From assembly GCA_035578175.1 (NCBI GenBank), contig JAQMRL010000012.1:17463715-17527714 (forward strand): 64,000 nucleotides of DNA, given 5' to 3'. Positions 44,660 through 55,502 of the stretch are shown here, piece by piece. Each line of letters starts with the position of its first letter. Positions within the stretch are counted from its first letter, which is position 1. A program made the translations under genes and the position numbers. The notes under the pieces were generated by a model. It saw only the letters and a list, made by a program, of their open reading frames with translations, was not told where the DNA came from and ran no database searches. The DNA is from Catonia carolina. Its lineage: Eukaryota; Arthropoda; Insecta; Hemiptera; Achilidae.

Positions 44660-45215
44660 ATAGTGCTCATCTATTCTGGATGTTAGCGATCAGCATGGTG
44701 ATCTTCACTCTGTTGGCTGTCTGAACAACTTGCTGGATGTTTTTCCATACCACACCCTCAGGTTCTGCAACCAAGAAATTCTCTGTCACCCCAAGTCGCA
44801 TTTGCATGTATCTTCTCCTGAATGATGGATTGAAGTAGGGTGTATTTGCTGTTATTTTTCATTATGTGTCCAAGGTACAGAAGCAGGTACAGAAGCTTGC
44901 AAATCTTTAAGGTATTTAAAATTTCTTTACCTTTGTTCATTCTTTAATAATAACCCAGTCAAGAGTCCAGGACTCAACACCATACAGCAAAATGGAAAAG
45001 ATTTTGCATCTTAGCAGACGAATTTTGAATGCTGAGACACATATCATGACTTTTGAACACATTGCTCATACTGTTGAAGATGGCTCGTGCTTTTCCTGCA
45101 AGTTATCCTAATCCAAATTCACAAGAGTTCCAAGGTATGTCATTAACCTCGCTCTTTCTATCAGTTGGTCAAGGTTAACATTGCTTATGTTGTTTCTACT
45201 AAAAACCATGAATTT
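44660..45215 (-). pseudogene. LINE remnant, family 1
   Basis: The minus-strand segments KARAIFNSMSNVFKSHDM, MNKGKEILNTLKICKL and LYLGHIMKNNSKYTLLQSII match the family seen at 39535-40439. They are broken by stops and a small internal duplication ('LLYLLLYLGH'). Confidence 0.6.
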
Positions 45216-45329
45216 ATAATTTACTTAATTTATAGTTTCTTAAAACAACCCAATATTAAAAAAAAAGATTACAGTAACGAGTGATGTTTGAACATTTTTT
45301 TTGAGCTATTGTTAATTTTATCCTTCTAT

Positions 45330-45560
45330 TTATCCTTTATTTATTAGTGTATCGCTCGATTGTTCAGTGTTGTTAAATCCTAACCTAGATTGTAATTCAT
45401 CCCAAGCTCTAACGACTTGTTTTTGTGTATATCGCGGGTTCCATAATGTACAAAATACAACATCTGATATTTCTAATTGTTCGGTGTTCGATGGTTGCGA
45501 CGATAAACGTTTCTTTGCTTCTTCTTCTGTTAAATTTCTTTCCTTCAATCGTTTTATTGC
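45330..45560 (-). CDS. COASY: Coenzyme A synthase, last coding exon
   Basis: The minus-strand acceptor TTATTTCAG is followed directly by GCA ATA AAA. The exon encodes 76 residues and ends TAA at 45332-45330. It contains AIKRLKERNLTEEEAKKRL, the lid-type Arg-rich segment of dephospho-CoA kinase, then QLEISDVVFCTLW and TQKQVVRAWDELQSRL near the C-terminus. It joins in phase 0 to the exon ending at 47044 to give ...VPPEE/AIKRL.... The length and ending fit the animal COASY C-terminus. Confidence 0.92.
   Translation of the reverse strand, partial: AIKRLKERNLTEEEAKKRLSSQPSNTEQLEISDVVFCTLWNPRYTQKQVVRAWDELQSRLGFNNTEQSSDTLINKG
45336..45345 (-). terminator. Overlapping AATAAA signals at the COASY stop codon
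   Basis: AATAAATAAA on the minus strand occupies the codons just before the stop (45332-45330). No other canonical signal was found in the next 150 bases. If used, the 3' UTR would be only about 10-25 bases long. Confidence 0.35.
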
Positions 45561-45624
45561 CTGAAATAATTATAAAAATACAGTAAATTTAAGAAAATAA
45601 ATAAAATTTATTATCACATAAAAT

Positions 45625-45715
45625 AATAAACAAGGCTGCCTCTGTAGTGCGCTAGCCTATAATGTGGACGTCCTTGATTAAATTCCCAGCTAGGGTCAGG
45701 AAATTTTTACAAGTT
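45625..45715 (+). repeat. tRNA-derived SINE fragment
   Basis: 'aaggctgcctctgtagtgcgctagcc...attaaattcccagctagggtcaggaaatttttac' is a degenerate plus-strand relative of the SINE at 26685-26869. Its B box has decayed to GATTAAATTCC. It lies in the last COASY intron. Confidence 0.55.
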
Positions 45716-45844
45716 AAAACATACAGTTAAATAACTCACCGAAACGCTAATAACTGAGCTGTTGATGCAACTCTAAATATACAAGGTACGGTTTTAGTTT
45801 TTACAACAACTACTGAATGGCGCTTTGTAAAATTTGACATTTTT

Positions 45845-47033
45845 ACTTTCTTTTGCCCTATGTGAATATATAGGGAAGGAAACTATTGTTTTTATGTCAA
45901 TTTTTTTAAATTCAGTTTTTACCAGATATACATGTTTTCAGGCCCCTGAACCCAAAAAAGCATGATTTTAGCAATTGGTGTGTGTGTGTGTGTGTGTTTG
46001 TGGGTAAACAAAATATCTTAACAATGGAATAGCATATGAAGTTGAAACTTGAAACTTAAGTTAGATACCACTACGGGATCTGACCAACATTTTTATCAAA
46101 ATCTGCCAACTGGAAGTATACTCTATCCCATGGAACCGTGTAACATGTCAAAACATAAATGTATAAAAATTATGATTGAACTTAGTGCGATCCATTAAAG
46201 TTACAAAAAATGTTCTTTGCTTATCAGATGAAATGTGCTACATACTAACTGAAACACGCAATAAACACAAAATACAACAGTACCAGTAGAAAGAATTCAT
46301 ACAGTAGGCCTATTATAAAACATCCGGTCTATCGCTGGTTGTTTTGACTGAAGGCGTCGATAGAGTGAAACATGATTACGCAACCTTTTTACTGACTTTC
46401 AACTCCCGTAGTCTTGTATCTGCTGCATGGTTCTGTGGGATATACTATAGTAGTTTGTGTGATTTATCACTTTTTTGCAGCTTTTTCAAAAACAGCTCAT
46501 ACAATTATTTTTAAAATCACCTCATTTACTACATTTTTTACGATCTACAAGATAGGGTAAGCGCCATGTCTACGCTTAAATTCTTGGGGGAGACTGTGTT
46601 CTCATACGAAAATATGTTTTTTTTTTTTAAGATTGCGGCCTTAATAATATGCATTCTAGAGAAAAAGTGTACACAACCAAAGTTGTAGAACATTAAAAAA
46701 CCTACAACTTTTCAGACATTTTTTTCTAAAATCCTTAGTTTAGCCTCAATTAGTAATTTTCTGTATTTTACTTAACTTCAGTTGAAATTAAAATGTTTAA
46801 GATTGCAGCCATAGTATGCATTGTACAACAGAAATATATATAATTGAAGTTTTAGAAAATTAATACCCCTACAGTTTTTATTTTAAGAATTTTTTTCTAC
46901 AGAGCCTAGTTTAGTGTTGATTAGTGATTTTCCATATTTTTAAATCAAAAGAGGTTGATTTACATTTTGCATCATTCACTCTTGATTAAACATAGGTTAT
47001 ATAGTACATTATTAACATTAAAATGAGAAAGTA
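45845..47033 (+). mobile_element. Repeat family A, full length, with MITE inside
   Basis: It runs from the 5' terminus ACTTTCTTTTGCCC (45845) to a 3' terminus TGAGAAAGT (about 47033). It carries a TG microsatellite at 45980-46002 and two hairpin units (about 46620-46790 and 46790-46950). A MITE interrupts it at 46119-46447. It fills most of the last COASY intron, and its 3' end lies about 10 bases from the splice donor at 47043. Confidence 0.75.
46119..46447. mobile_element. MITE inside family A
   Basis: The ends TATCCCATGGAACCGTG and, read inward from the right, TATCCCACAGAACCATG form the inverted repeats. Family A sequence breaks at 'actggaagta' and resumes at 'gtagtttgtg', where uninterrupted copies read 'ggaagtagtagttt'. 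It is about 330 bp and noncoding. Confidence 0.65.
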
Positions 47034-47043
47034 GTCAATTTAC

Positions 47044-47226
47044 CTCTTCTGGTGGTACAATAGCTGTCCAGATTTCATGAAATTCATTTTTCCAATTTGC
47101 TTGAAGTAAGACGGCTGCTTCAGTCACAACTACTTTAGAACCTGACTCCCTTAATTTGGCTATTTCTTTTCTCAATAATTCTAATATCGCTGGCCATACC
47201 AAGGAATTCAATTTTTGTAACTGTTC
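47044..47226 (-). CDS. COASY: Coenzyme A synthase exon (kinase domain, middle)
   Basis: A 183-bp exon of 61 codons, phase 0 at both ends: acceptor TTAATTTCAG, donor GAG/GTAAAT. It encodes EQLQKLNSLVWPAIL, then KVVVTEAAVLLQANW, the position of the substrate-binding 'EAAVLL' segment of animal dephospho-CoA kinase domains, and ends IWTAIVPPEE. It is sandwiched between a family A terminus (about 10 bp away) and a mariner terminus (33 bp away). Confidence 0.92.
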
Positions 47227-47259
47227 CTGAAATTAAAAACATATTTCCATTAACATATA

Positions 47260-48160
47260 CGAGGTGTATTTCTAAAGTAAGGGCAGTCGGCTTATATTTA
47301 CATATTGCTAGGTTAGAACAAAATTTCATGCATGCACAGTTCTCTATTAACTATTTACGAAGCCACAGCAATTGTTTTGATCTAGTAGTCTTTTGCAGCT
47401 GATGAATGCAAATCACAATGTCCGTAACAATCATTTCTCCTGTCAGTTGTGAAGTGCACACTGTGATTCGATTTTTGTGTGCAAAAGGATCTTCAGCTGC
47501 TGAAATCTATCAGGAATTGTGCCTAGTATATGGACCTATAGTAACGAGTGAAGGAAAGGTTCAACAATGGTGTTGAGACTTTCAAAATGATTGCACAAAT
47601 GAGCATGATGAAAATAGAGAGTGGCAGGCCCAGTATTGAGACCGATGACATCTTTGATCAAGTAACCAAAAACTGCAATGTGATCAGCGTTTGATGATTA
47701 GTGCTCAGGCTAATGAATTTTAGCATGTTGCACGAACCTATATCCACAGGATTGTCACAGAAAAGCATCGGTATCAAAAAAAATTGTGTCTTAGGTGAGT
47801 CCCAAAAATACTCACCAACCAGCACAAAGAGCAAAGAATATGCAGTGGACGAGAGTTTTTGGATCGCTATTGACAAGATGGGGATGGTTTGTTTTTGCAC
47901 ATTGTTACGGCGACAAGATGTAGATGTTGTACACCAACGCAAAATAAAAATAAAAATCAATGCAGGGGCGCCATTCAAGTTCACCCAAACTGAAAAAATT
48001 TAGGTAATCTTTGTACTAGAGTCAAAAAATGATGGCTACCATTTTTTGGGACGAAAAAGGGTGTCATTTTGATTGATTTCATGGAATGCGGGTCAACAAT
48101 TACACTTGATATGTACTGCAAAACATGCTAACGCCTACCCTACAAATACAAACAATACAT
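47260..48160 (+). pseudogene. Decayed mariner, right end missing
   Basis: The left terminus CGAGGTGTATTTCTAAAGTA follows a TA. The plus-strand translation gives SCEVHTVIRFLCAKGSSAAE, IYQELCLVYGPIVTSEGKVQ, a VPKILTNQHKEQR-like stretch and GVILIDFMECGSTITLDMY, with many stops. It stops abruptly where a family A copy starts at about 48163, so the catalytic end is lost. Confidence 0.65.
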
Positions 48161-48234
48161 TTTTACTTTCTCTTGCCCTATATAGAAACATAGGGAAGGA
48201 AAGTATGATTTTCATGTCGATTTTACCAAATATA

Positions 48235-49540
48235 CGAGGCGTGTTCAGAAAGTAAGTACCGTTTCATTCTACTGCCACCGTAGCGCTGCAATCGGTGTTC
48301 CGCGCATGCGCACTAGTCGTCCTTGTTCACTGGCTATTGACTCACGCCATTGTAGTTGTTCTACGTTGTGTTTTCAGTTTTCTCTGAACGTTTAAAATGT
48401 TTAAGACAATTAGTGATCCTGCCGATTGTGAGATTCGTTCAGTAATAAGATTTTTAAACGCAAGGAATGTGAAACCGGCTGAAATTTATCGTCAACTTCG
48501 AGATGTTTACGGGGAAGACGTGATGAGTGAAGGAATGGTGAGAAAGTGGGTTAGAATGTTCAATGGAGGTCGAACAAATGTGCATGATGCGAATCGGAGC
48601 GGTCGGCCTTCTTTCGTCACCAATGATCTGGCAGTTGACGAAAAAATCCAAGAGAACAGACGTTTCACTACGACAACGCTATCTGACGATTTCCAACAAA
48701 TTTCACGCACTCTTTTGTACGAAATTGTTACGGACCGCTTAGGTTATCGCAAGCTGTGTTCCCGATGGGTTCCAAAAATGCTCACTGACGTGTACAAAAC
48801 CAAGAGACTTGGAAGTGCTTTGATTTTTCTCACCCGGTACAGTGATGATGGCGAGGATTTTTTAAACAAAATTGTGACAGGTGATGAAACTTGGGTCCGT
48901 CATGTCACACCGGAATCTAAACAGCAGTCAATGGAGTGGCGACACACGCAATCCCCAAAGAAACAAAAATTCAAGATGACAATGTCTGCACAAAATATCA
49001 TGTGCACTGTCTTTTGGGATGGGAAAGGTGTTTTGCTGATTGATTTTCTCCTAAGAGGTGAAACCATTAATGCGGCAAGGTATTGCAAAACCTTAAGAAA
49101 ACTAAGGCGGGCAATTCAAAACAAATGCAGAGGAATGCTCAGTAACGGAATTTTGTTGCTCCATGACAATGCTCGGCCCCATACCGCTGGTGACAATCAA
49201 ACATTGGTTCGACAATTTTGTTGGGAGCAGTTCGATCACCCGCCCTACAGCCCGGACTTTGCACCGTCTGAATACCACTTGTTCCTGCACATGAAGTGTG
49301 AGCTAGGCGGCTAACACTTTGAAACCGACGATGAAGTGAAAACTGCTGTAGAGTCGTGGCTACATTCGTTGGCGGGAACCTTCTACGAAGAGGGTATAGA
49401 CAAATTGATCACCTGCTACGACAAGTGTTTGAACATCGGTGGAAACTATGTCGAAAAATAGTTTAAGGTTTGGGCTTTCATGTAGAAATAAAATTGTGTT
49501 GAAAAAAAATTGTTTTACTTGTCTTTCTGAACACGCCTCG
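48235..49540 (+). mobile_element. Well-preserved mariner inserted in family A
   Basis: CGAGGCGTGTTCAGAAAG is perfectly inverted at both ends, flanked by TA (48233-48234 and 49541-49542). The length is 1306 bp. Removing it restores the family A sequence '...accaaatacatgttttcagg', as in uninterrupted copies. Confidence 0.92.
48397..49461 (+). pseudogene. Mariner transposase, one stop, altered third catalytic residue
   Basis: A 355-codon frame from MFKTISDPADCEIRSVIRFL to NYVEK, with one internal TAA at 49312-49314 after KCELGG. The N-terminal helix-turn-helix and GRPS linker are present. Catalytic Asp residues are seen in TGDETWVRH and LLHDNARPH. At the third position the sequence is PDFAPSEYHLF: Glu replaces the expected Asp, 34 residues after the second. 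The frame continues past the stop as HFETDDEVKTAVESWL and on to the normal end. Two lesions make activity unlikely; the TIRs remain suitable for mobilisation by a related enzyme. Confidence 0.88.
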
Positions 49541-49592
49541 TACATGTTTTCAGGTCTTCTGAATCCAAAAAAAACTTATTTTTAGCAATTGG

Positions 49593-49624
<32 letters not shown>

Positions 49625-50223
49625 AACAAAAATATCTCAACAATGAAATATCATACAAAATTGAAACTTGGAACATGGATGAACCACTAGAGGATTAAAA
49701 ATGAAAATTTTCATCAAAATCGGTCAACCAGAAGTAGTACTTTACTCATGCAAATTTTTATTTTTTTGCGATTCCCTCAAAAACAACTTCTACAATTTTT
49801 TTAAAATCGCCTGATTTACTACATTTTTTTATACTCTTCACGATAGGGTAAGCACCATGTCTGCTAAAATTATTCTTCTGGGGGGGGGGGGCTGTGCTCT
49901 CGTGGTAAGAAATGGTTTTTTTAAAGATTGTGACCTTAATATAAATTTAGGGCTAACGTGTAGACAAAGTTGTAGAACATTAAAAAACTACAACTTCTAT
50001 TTCAAATATTTTTTCCTATAACGCTTAGTTTAGCATCAATTAGTGTGTTTTTTTGTATTTTTCTCATTAAGATTGCTAAAACAAAATAGGATATTTAAAG
50101 ATTGTAGCCCTAGTATGCATTTTACGACAAAAGTATGTATAATCAAAGTTATAGTCCAAAATAAAAAATCTACAACTTTTATTTCCATAATTTTTTCTAC
50201 AGAGCTTAGTTTTAGTGTTGATT

Positions 50224-52585
50224 ACCGTATTTACTTGTGTACGATGCGAATCTTTTTTCTAAAAATCCAATGTGAAATTTGTAGGTCAAGTCTTATGCGG
50301 GGTTTTCTGGTAGGTACAATACCAGGTATGTGGTTGGATTTTATGATCATCTAAATTGCCAAATACTGTCCGGTAGAATGTTTGTTCAATTTTTTGGGAT
50401 TAAGAACTATGGCACTTGTTAAACAACAAGTAGTGGTAAGTCACATCTGGTGTGAAGGTTCATAACAAAAGTGTCTGTTCAGTTCCGTCTTCTTTGGGTT
50501 TTTCCGTATGTACGGTAATCGTTTGTTTATGTGCAACTCATACATTTCCTTTTACAGCCCGGTCAAGATCAGGTGCGTATTTGGTTCAGACAGTTTAGTG
50601 AGTGAAAATGAGTCCAATAACGCATTTTAATTCATTTACTACGGGTGAAAAATTAAGTTATTTTTGAAGTAGAAGAGATCAATAACTATGCAGCGGGCTG
50701 TACGTCTGACATTCTGCAATCCTGTGTAAGAGATTGGAGGAAGCTTCAAGATTCCAATAAAAACAAAGAGCATTTTGCGGATGAAAACAAAAATTTCCAC
50801 AAATAGAACAACTATTCTCCTACATTTAAGACCAGCGTCAAGAAGGTTCGGCAGTATCAACCAAGATGGCAACTTTAAAGGCAAAAGAAATAGCAAAAGA
50901 TTTTCAAATTTCAAAGTAAGCAGAGGCAGGTTACGTCATTTCAAGAAGAGGCAAGGGTTATCTATTAACAAAAAACATATATTTTCCAACATTTGCTGGA
51001 TGCCTATGAAGAAATATTAATGGCCTTTCAGAGAAATGTGATTCAATTCCGGCAAGAAAACAATTTTCTATTTGGGGCAAGTTGGTAATGCTGATCAAAC
51101 ACCAGTTTACTTCAACATGCCAGCAGATTCCACAGTTGATGCAGCAGGAGATAAGACTGTTCACGTTTGTACTTGAGATTATGAGAAACAGTGATAATAC
51201 TGTGATAATGACAAAACTGGCAGATGGTAAAAAACTTCCGCCATATGTATATTTAACCCTATGAAATCGGCAAGTTTTACAAGCAATAATGAATTCAAAT
51301 ATCATAACATGCTCTCGAATGAATTCCTTTATCCAATTTCATTACTGATGAAAAATTATGAAAAAATTCCAAATGCTTCTTTTGCATAAAAAACATGAAA
51401 CTTGGTGTTTGAGCGAGTAAAATATTGGCGTGCGGAAAATTTGTGCGTATACTTTATATTTTTTACTGTAACAAGCTGAAATTTCAGTTTATCAAAAATT
51501 TGTACATGACATGTTTTATAGAACACAGTTTCATGAATAAAATGATATTTTTTATTACAACATCAGGAATAGATTGGGCGAGTTACAACAGTTTGAAAAT
51601 TGTGCAGCGTTATTGGAAGAGCATGCAATGCAATAGCGGGGGATGTAAAAATTCCTATCTATCTTTAATACTAGCAATTGACAGAATGTGTGTGTAGATG
51701 TTTGAAGGTTCAAGGATAAAATAGACAAAGAAAGAAATATCTTTCATCTCAAAAACCGGTCCCCTCGACTAACCATTAAATGTAAAGAAATTACCTTCTT
51801 TATTCATAGAATAGAGAGAAGGAAACAGCTCTGCATTGGTACCAACTTAAAATATGAAATATTTAAAAAGTTACTCTGTTTGGAACATAGGTGAAGCCTT
51901 CAAAGAGGTAAGCCACTTTGCTCTTTTTATAGTTCTGTTATACCTACATTAAATGTATAGTGTTACACATCAAATGAAAGAGCATTTCAAGGCGCAAAAT
52001 TTGATATATATAGCATGCAAATATCATTTTAAATAATCAAGCTATACTGCCTTAAAAACAGTAACTACCGTACCGACTACAGTCGGCTTCAGAGTTTATA
52101 GGGTTAAAGAAAAACACTTCCAAAAGGTAAGAAATTTCCAGCTGGGGTTTATTAGATGTCAAGAAAATAGACGGATGAACAATACTTTAGTATTAGACTG
52201 CTGGATAAAATGTGCGTGGAAGTGTTGACCCAGTGCTCTTTTAAAAATGAAAAAAATTGGTAATGAACAGTTTCCTTGGACACGTAACAGATGATGTCAT
52301 GAAAAGGCTTTGAGAAGGTAAAACACAGCAAGTTTGTATTCCTGGTGGAATGACATCTTTATTCCAGCCACTCGATGTTGGCATTAATCGGCCCTTCAAA
52401 TCTAATTTGAAACATTTTTATTCGGAATGGATGGCGACTACAATTCATGAAACAACTCCTACAGGGAGGCTGAAAAAGGCTACTCTCACATCAATGTGCG
52501 AGAGGATCATCACTGCATGGGACTTTATTCCAACCGATTTACTTGTAAAGAGCTTCAAGAAATGCTGCATTTCCAATAGTTAAGT
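50224..52585 (+). pseudogene. Decayed pogo/Tigger-like element
   Basis: After CCGTATTTACTTGTGTACGA at 50224, broken frames give AKEIAKDFQIS, then GNADQTPVYFNMPAD at about 51085 (the first catalytic Asp box of the pogo/Tigger DDE domain), LADGKKLPPYVYL, and finally GMTSLFQPLDVGINRPFK ... LKKATLTSMCERIITAWD at 52340-52580. The right terminus is missing because repeat B begins there. About 800 bp of unrecognised sequence (51300-52150) sits in the middle. Confidence 0.65.
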
Positions 52586-52830
52586 TTCTCCTTTGAAAGT
52601 AATGAATTTCATTATACAGCCAGATACTGTAGTGAATGAAATGAAAGTGTCATTTGCAGGGTGGAAAGTAGATGCTTTTCAGAGGGCTCAGTACGCTGAT
52701 AAGCTTACTTTTCCAGTCAGTGAGAAAGGCAGTGGTAAACCATCTCACTCATCTTTTTACTTAGTAAAGCCTCTAGAGGTTCAAACTAGCCTTTCAGATA
52801 ATGACCTAAACAACACAACAGCATAGTTTA
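52586..52830 (+). repeat. SINE-like repeat B, copy 4 (5' truncated)
   Basis: It covers the 3' two thirds of B, from 'gaaagtaatgaatttcattatacagcc' to 'cctaaacaacacaacagc'. Its 5' truncation at the pogo-like remnant is typical of retroposons. The 77-codon frame here is not a gene. Confidence 0.65.
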
Positions 52831-52986
52831 CTAATGATTAAAAATAGGTAATACTATTTATTATTTACATTAGTAAGAGAAAGTTGTCAGGGTATTCCAT
52901 ACCAGATTTGTTTCTATCAAACTTTTATTTACGTAAAAAAAAACAAATAATTAATACAAACAAAAATATATCACCAATATTGTTAC

Positions 52987-53241
52987 CTTATCACTAAAAA
53001 CGATTTCACCGAGTACTTTGCGATTGATTTCACCATTATCACTGACGACTTTCTGTCCAAAATGATCAACAACTAATTTATAACAGGTGGTACCAACTTC
53101 ATAGACTCTATGGCCAAGTAAATCAGCATTAATTACGGATGCACCTAACTCCTCGAGGTATTTTGAAATACCTGATTTACCGCTGGTTATACCACCTGAT
53201 AATCCTATTAGATATGGTACTTTAGGTAAATGCGGTTTCGG
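52987..53241 (-). CDS. COASY: Coenzyme A synthase exon (kinase P-loop)
   Basis: A 255-bp exon of 85 codons, phase 0 at both ends: acceptor TGTTTTCAG, donor AAG/GTAACA. It starts PKPHLPKVPYLIGL and carries the ATP-binding P-loop GLSGGITSGKS, then GASVINADLLGH (the conserved Asp-Ala/Asp region of dephospho-CoA kinase), VVDHFGQKVV and INRKVLGEIVFSDK. All hallmark residues are present. It joins to EQLQKLNSLVW of the next exon as expected for the family. Confidence 0.94.
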
Positions 53242-53344
53242 CTGAAAACAAAATAAATAAAGTTTTTATAAAGTACACAATAGGAAACATACTACACTTC
53301 TGGTCTACTACAGAAAATTCATGTAACAAGTTCAACCTAGAAAT

Positions 53345-54250
53345 ACGAGGGTAAATACAATACAAATAACACTTTTTCCTGTGCAGGTCATTTTTCTACA
53401 TATTGTAGTGCTTTTGAAACACATTTTCTCAGTGAATAAGTAACATTGAAGACCCGTCCTCGTAGAATGAAGTCAGTCATGTTTGCAGCCAATAACACAC
53501 ATAGAAGTCAACACTAGTGTCATTGTTGAATCTTAGACCTCAGAGCTTCTTTGAGTGAACCAAAGACACAAAAGTTGCAGGGAGATAGGTCTGGGGGTAT
53601 AAGGAGGGTGGTCAAGTATTTCCTAATCAAGTTGCTTCAATTTCTGTTTGGTCAGGGCCGCTGTATGAGGATGAGTGTTGCCTTGAAGAAGAACCACTTC
53701 TCTCATCGATAAGTCATGTTGATTGCAATGGTGTGCCTGTTTAATGTCACTTAAAAATTCACAGTAGTATGCAGCGTTTATTGTCCGATGTCCGTGCAAA
53801 AAAACGACACGTAACAAGCTACGATTGAGAAAAAAACAGTTGGGATGACCTTGCTCGCTGACAGCCATGACTGCTTAAACTGGTTTCTCATTATTGCTTG
53901 TGCCGAGCAAACACTTGAGATCTTGAAGTTGGTCTCTTCCTTACATTGTTCAGTCAATCTTCTGCGGATTTTATTTCCCAAGAGAGAAAGTTGATAATAA
54001 TGCGCTGCTCAATGGAGACAGGTACCTCATGCTCAGATATCGTGTTAATGACTCGTGACGAGAGTAAGTGGGGCCAGTAGACTGCTTCCTTCTTCATTCC
54101 TCGCATCTCCCTTCAACACTGACAGAAGTGGGAACAGACACATGTCTATATTGCGTGAGCAAGGCCAAGAGTCCTGTTAATATTTGATATATCCTCATAC
54201 AAGATCTTTTTGGCATTCTTATGATTTGGCAAACAGACGACCCTGTTGCA
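53345..54250 (-). pseudogene. Decayed mariner-like element
   Basis: The left side begins CGAGGGTAAATACAATACAA after TA. The minus strand carries VVFLHGHRTINAAYYCEFL, MREVVLLQGNTHPHTA (second catalytic Asp changed to Gly) and LLIPPDLSPCNFCVFGSLKE (third Asp changed to Asn). Many stops. The right terminus was not identified. Confidence 0.6.
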
Positions 54251-54800
54251 GGACTCAATTTTAAAAGGAACGCATCACCACAAAACTTTTATAAACATTA
54301 AGGACAGAAATTTTATTTTGTAAACAGAAAAAATGCATGTTTTGTTGTTTACCCCCATGTACTAAAAAACTGTACCAAAAATTTTGAAAAATTTAACAAT
54401 TTATTTCACAAAAAAAAATATTAATAGCATTTTATTGTGTCTAAATTTTTGTAAACATTCATTAACCAGAGACCCTTAGGTTTTGCACTGTTTATCAGTT
54501 AGGCCAACAGTTAGAAAACACAACTAAATTGATAATCAAAACTTTGTAATTAAATGCTGTGAAATAAATGAGAAGAATAAGGAGGATATTGATGAGGTAA
54601 TATTATTTTATTCTCCCACCGAGCAATATTAATAAACACTCATATAATTTTTGAGTGTGTCAACGACCGTGCTAAGTAGAAGGTTGTATTTCCATGAATC
54701 TAGTTATAAGGAATTTCAAACTTATTTTTTTATGAAATTTTTTCGTATTTTTTGCTATAGAATCAGATTCCGAGAGATAGGCATGTAGTTTATAATCAAA
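54250..54800. other. Gene-free intron stretch
   Basis: AT-rich COASY intron sequence, with nothing recognised. Confidence 0.4.
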
Positions 54801-54803
54801 CTA

Positions 54804-55502
54804 TGAGGGTTGTTTTTTTTCAACCTCTGATTGGTTACAAAAATAAAACCAGTGAGAATAAAAAATAAATTTATTATCAAAAGTTGCATAAATCCTTGGT
54901 TACTTTTCAACACAATCACCATTTAAATTGAGGCATTTATCATACCAGTGTACAAGCTTTCCATTACCGTCTTCATAAAATGTTGTCGTCAGTCACTTGA
55001 AATGGGTCTTCACGGAGGAGTTCGTCGTCTGTTTGGAAGCTCTGCCCTCCTAGCCACTTCTTCAATTCAGGGAACACGTGGAAGTCGCTTGGCACTAAGC
55101 TGGGATTATACACCAGATGATAAGAGATGTCCCATTAAAACTTGTCAAGAAGCTGTTTCATTACTGCACTGTGAGGACGGGCAGTATCAAGTATGAGCAC
55201 AACTCCAGAAGTGAGCATTCCTCTTCTTTTGTACTGTGAAACTTTGCAATGGTTTCTGAGTTTCCGAACAGATTACAAGCTCCAAGACACCGTGAAAACC
55301 AATTTCAAGTCACAGGCGGCATGTTTCATAAAGAGGGTATTGGAAATCTTGTACCCTAGTATGATAAATGCCTCAATTTAAATGGTGATTATATTGAAAA
55401 GTAACTAAGGATGTATGTAACTTTTTATAAAAAAAATTATTTTATAATTTTCATTAGTTTTATTTTAATAAACAATTGGAAGTTGAAAAAAAACAACCCT
55501 CA
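54804..55502 (-). mobile_element. Fold-back mariner derivative 1
   Basis: The left end TGAGGGTTGTTTTTTTTCAA and the right end, read inward, TGAGGGTTGTTTTTTTTCAA are part of inverted arms about 200 bp long. Both arms encode the transposase 3' end: YDKCLNLNGD-type sequence and then the stop. The left two thirds is a minus-strand transposase C-terminal half (VVLILDTARPHSA, LVPSDFHVFPELKKWLGGQ). The normal 5' end is absent and is replaced by a second, inverted 3' end. Arm identity is reduced, so the event is old. Confidence 0.7.

Larger units (their letters stand above)
48163..52885 (+). mobile_element. Repeat family A split by three insertions
   Basis: The pieces are 48163-48234, 49541-50223 and 52831-52885. 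They are separated by a mariner (48235-49540), a pogo-like remnant (50224-52585) and SINE-like B (52586-52830). The outer ends are TACTTTCTCTTGCCC and TTAGTAAGAGAAAGTT. A TG microsatellite (49597-49625) and two hairpin units are present in the middle piece. Confidence 0.7.
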
